From: Cloeon dipterum
Taxonomy: Eukaryota; Arthropoda; Insecta; Ephemeroptera; Baetidae
NCBI RefSeq assembly: GCF_949628265.1
Contig: NC_088786.1
Span: 14,446,001 to 14,510,000, forward strand
Length of the DNA: 64,000 nt
Reading direction: 5' to 3'
Shown: in pieces, positions 61,142 through 64,000 of the stretch
Layout of the letters: each line of letters opens with the position of its first letter
Numbering within the stretch: the first letter of the stretch is position 1
Notes under the pieces: generated by a model
What the model was told of the DNA's origin: nothing
The model's database searches: none
The model's input: the letters and a program-made list of their open reading frames with translations, nothing else
Position numbers and translations under genes: made by a program

Positions 61142-64000
61142 GCTTATCATTTGACTTTTTCACGGGTTCAATCCTGTTTCATCTTATTTGATCAATTAAT
61201 AACGATGATTCAAAATAGGTGTTGTATAAAAGTGTATGCATTGTTTAAATTTATGAAAATTTAAGCGTGAGAGTGCTTGTGGCAATATATTTCTTGCTCA
61301 GTCACCTTTCCTGTACAAACTTATCAATTCTATTATACATAAAATTTTCGCTTTTCGTCACACACTCAGCTTTACTCTCAGAAAAAATGAATCAACTCTC
61401 ACCTATATACATCACGTTTATATCCACTTTTTTACTTACTCATCTCCTATATTTACTTCGTATTTAAACACGCTCTTCGCATTTCTTACCTTCTTCTAAC
61501 GATATTTCCATTCGCTCATTCGGAAATAAAAATTCCCGGATCGTTTGCCGGCGGACACTCACTCTCAATGCGTCAGCATCGTTAACTGGACGGTTCCTCT
61601 CAAAGAGAATAATGTTAAGAGCTCTGGTTTGAAAGTTCAAGCGTCTGATAAGGTTTAGGTGTAAAAATATTCTCTCGAGATATTACAGAAGGCGTGCGCG
61701 CATCATCCCCGAGATGAGCGGCGCGCAGCGAAAGTGCGTATGGCGGTGCTTTTAATTTTACGACGTGGAGCGTTCGCGATCATCACAGGCTCAAAACACA
61801 CGCACACAAGCGCACCGGCTCTTTTAAACCCTGTTAATTATTCTAGCAGAGCAAATCGCCAGATGTCCGAACAGGCGGGCTAATTTTAGTGTGAAACTCT
61901 CTCTCAGGCCGAGTTGCGCCTTTTTGACACGCTTGTTACGAGAACTCTCTCCCAGAGATTATTGCGAGTGCAGCGAGCCGAATTACTTTTATCAGGTTTG
62001 ATAGGTCGGGCGTCGCGCACGGTGACAGAATCAGCAAGCTGGCGCGACAGTGATTGATCCGTGCTACCAAGAGAGGACATATACTTTGCGTGGGGAACAC
62101 ACTGCTTCGAGTAACACACTTTCGTCTTGTTCAATATGAAGACAACGACATGGTAAAGGATATATATTATGTCTCAAAATAAACATTGAAAGTGGTTTTT
62201 AGGTTAAATAAACGTGAAATGATTCTATTCTTGGAGTGTGAAAAATGTTTTAACAAAGGGAGTATTTTTTCTATATATAGTGTGAGTCAGACAAAACTTT
62301 TTCTCTTTGTTTTGATGGTGTGACTACATTTGGGAATTAGTCTTTGAAAACGTGGAAATTTCCCTCAATGTGTCCAAAATTAATATTTTTATTGCATAAG
62401 TAATACTGCGCAACAAAAACTTTAGTGGTCGATACCATACTTTTTGCATTAAAATTGTAACAGTATGTATTCGTAGAGCATATATATATTGAAAAATCTA
62501 TGTTTTTGATCGCCTGTGTATTCTGTGCTCAAATTCTAAAAGTTCAAATAACGAAATAACTCGTATAACTCAATATAACCTGTCCAATCCGCGAAGTAGC
62601 TAGTTTGTCGTAATTTTTTCTTATAAGGTCAACAATTTTCACATTCAAGGCTCACGGAGCATCTTTAAAATAGATTCATCTGTCATCCCGAGAGGGCAAC
62701 GGTCCACCTGTTCTTTCCTTGACTTTCACCCCAGAGAACCTTTGACAAACCATAAGGCAGGAAACAAAACGAAATTTTATAGAAACTCCTTTTATACCAG
62801 TATGCTGTGAGTAACTTTTTAAACATTTAGAGAGCATTTTGAAGTACTAGAGGGTATTTAGATTAATTATTTGTGCCCTGACAGAGTTTTAGAAATCGAT
62901 GGTGGATTTCAAATTTTATTGTTTTTTTTTTTAGTTAATGAACAATAAATATTTATCCTCAATTGGAAAACAGTTACGTAAAAATTTGAGCAGAGTAATT
63001 GTTTGAAAAATACGCAATATTTTTTATTTGCTTGCGATTTTTCTTGTTTAACATGACATTCCAACTCATGTAAAAAAGCTAAAGCGACGTGAACTTAAAA
63101 ATATATCATTATCTTCTGCAGCATGCGCACCACTTCACCTTTGGCCTGGTGTTAAGTGGTGCGGCGCCAGAAAGACACCCCGCTCACATTACTGCTCTCG
63201 CTTGATTAAAACGTGAATATGTTCGTCAAACTTTTGAATGCGAGCAGACCACCTCAGCGTCTGCCAGTCGACGTTGTAGCTATTAGTTGACAATTAAGAG
63301 GCGCCAGACTGCGATCTCAAGGGCTGCCGGCGCCGCGCTTGGGTTTCGCCCTATTTGGGGTGTTTTGAGTCAAGTGGCACACGTGGTAGGAACAAACGTG
63401 TGCCGCCGTTCAAGCCTTTCACTTTTCATTCTACACACGTGTTTGCTCCGCCAGAGAACACACATTATAAAACACGCATTTTTACAGACATATTTACAAC
63501 GCGTCGGTTTTATTTTCAGCGGGCGGCTGGCTTGTATCATTAGCCTCTTATCACCATTTAAACAGCGCATCCAAAGCAGACACCAAAAGCGCCTGAAGTG
63601 GTTCTGCTTTTCAAAAGATTGCTTATATTCACTCATTCTTAAAACCTGTGGATTTGCTGTCATAAATGATCTGAATTAGCATCAATGCTTTAAGTTTGGT
63701 ATAAACATTCATTGTTTAGCTTGGCTTAAAAAGGTTTTTAATTCCTCAACTATAAGCAAATCAACTATTTTAAAATTCAAAATTTTTAAATCCATATCTA
63801 TTATAAAAAACTTTGTAGTTAGTCAATATAACAATCTCAATATTTTAAATTACCACATTATGCGATTAATAAAAAAATGCAGTTTTTCAGTTTTAAATAA
63901 ATCTGTGTACCACTTAAAAGTTCAAAGTATTGGTAAGCTCTTTAATTTAATTGTAAATTTTATTAAATTTAGTGTTTAAGTATGCTTTTAAGTGCAACAT

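Larger units (their letters stand above)
55203..64000. other. Non-coding right end of the window
   Basis: No gene was recognised. CpG-richer blocks lie at about 55.35-56.3, 57.2-57.5 (SINE-like), 57.7-58.15, 59.2-59.7, 59.95-60.45, 60.85-61.1, 61.55-62.1 and 63.1-63.5 kb, with AT-rich spacers between. The minus-strand frame at 60489-60031 (152 codons) and the plus-strand frame at 63287-63679 show no conserved motif. Confidence 0.5.

Noticed and set aside
63287..63679. 130-codon open frame near the right edge
   Set aside because: No conserved motif; both strands are open; composition is that of non-coding DNA.

Overview
The window looks like nuclear DNA from an arthropod, most likely an insect. 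Genes are split by short GT-AG introns, core promoters carry arthropod-type initiators (TCAKTY), and one gene encodes a secreted chitin-binding mucin of the peritrophin type. No bacterial, viral or CRISPR features were seen. Six protein genes can be supported. Their exon structures were rebuilt by hand from splice sites and reading-frame continuity.

Left part (1-21 kb, gene-dense). (1) 1012-3136 (+): the last exons of a pikachurin (EGFLAM)-like matrix protein, LamG-EGF-LamG; the gene continues off the left edge. (2) 7401-12179 (+): a complete 14-exon mitochondrial aspartyl-tRNA synthetase (DARS2). (3) 8968-10110 (-): a complete 4-exon axonemal dynein light intermediate chain p28 (DNALI1), lying wholly inside intron 8 of DARS2 on the opposite strand, with an RFX X-box 86 bp upstream of its ATG. 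(4) 16661-21151 (+): a complete 7-coding-exon CSRNP/AXUD1 nuclear protein, preceded by CpG-rich leader or promoter sequence and a compact 142-bp inverted repeat.

Middle (21-40 kb). About 15 kb without recognisable genes is followed by (5) 36770-39750 (-): a C2H2 zinc-finger gene with five fingers and a PLDLT CtBP-type motif. It has a 4-codon first coding exon below a CCAAT/CRE promoter, and its second intron holds a ~640-bp imperfect palindrome.

Right part (40-64 kb). This is mostly non-coding. The only gene is (6) 52654-55129 (+): a mucin-like peritrophin with a TATA/initiator promoter, three chitin-binding type-2 domains, a run of about 39 glycines and a long Thr/Pro tandem-repeat region. 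A degenerate tRNA-derived SINE-like copy near 57.2-57.5 kb and a (CT)16 microsatellite are the clearest repeats.

The genes do not form a functional cluster. DARS2 serves mitochondrial translation, p28 cilia or sperm flagella, CSRNP and the zinc-finger protein nuclear regulation, and pikachurin and peritrophin extracellular matrices. The non-coding tracts alternate AT-rich spacers with 0.3-0.8 kb CpG-richer blocks, which suggests cis-regulatory sequence. I did not find a clearly new multi-gene system. The best candidates for novelty are the nested ciliary gene with its X-box, the two inverted-repeat elements, and the glycine/threonine repeat architecture of the peritrophin.
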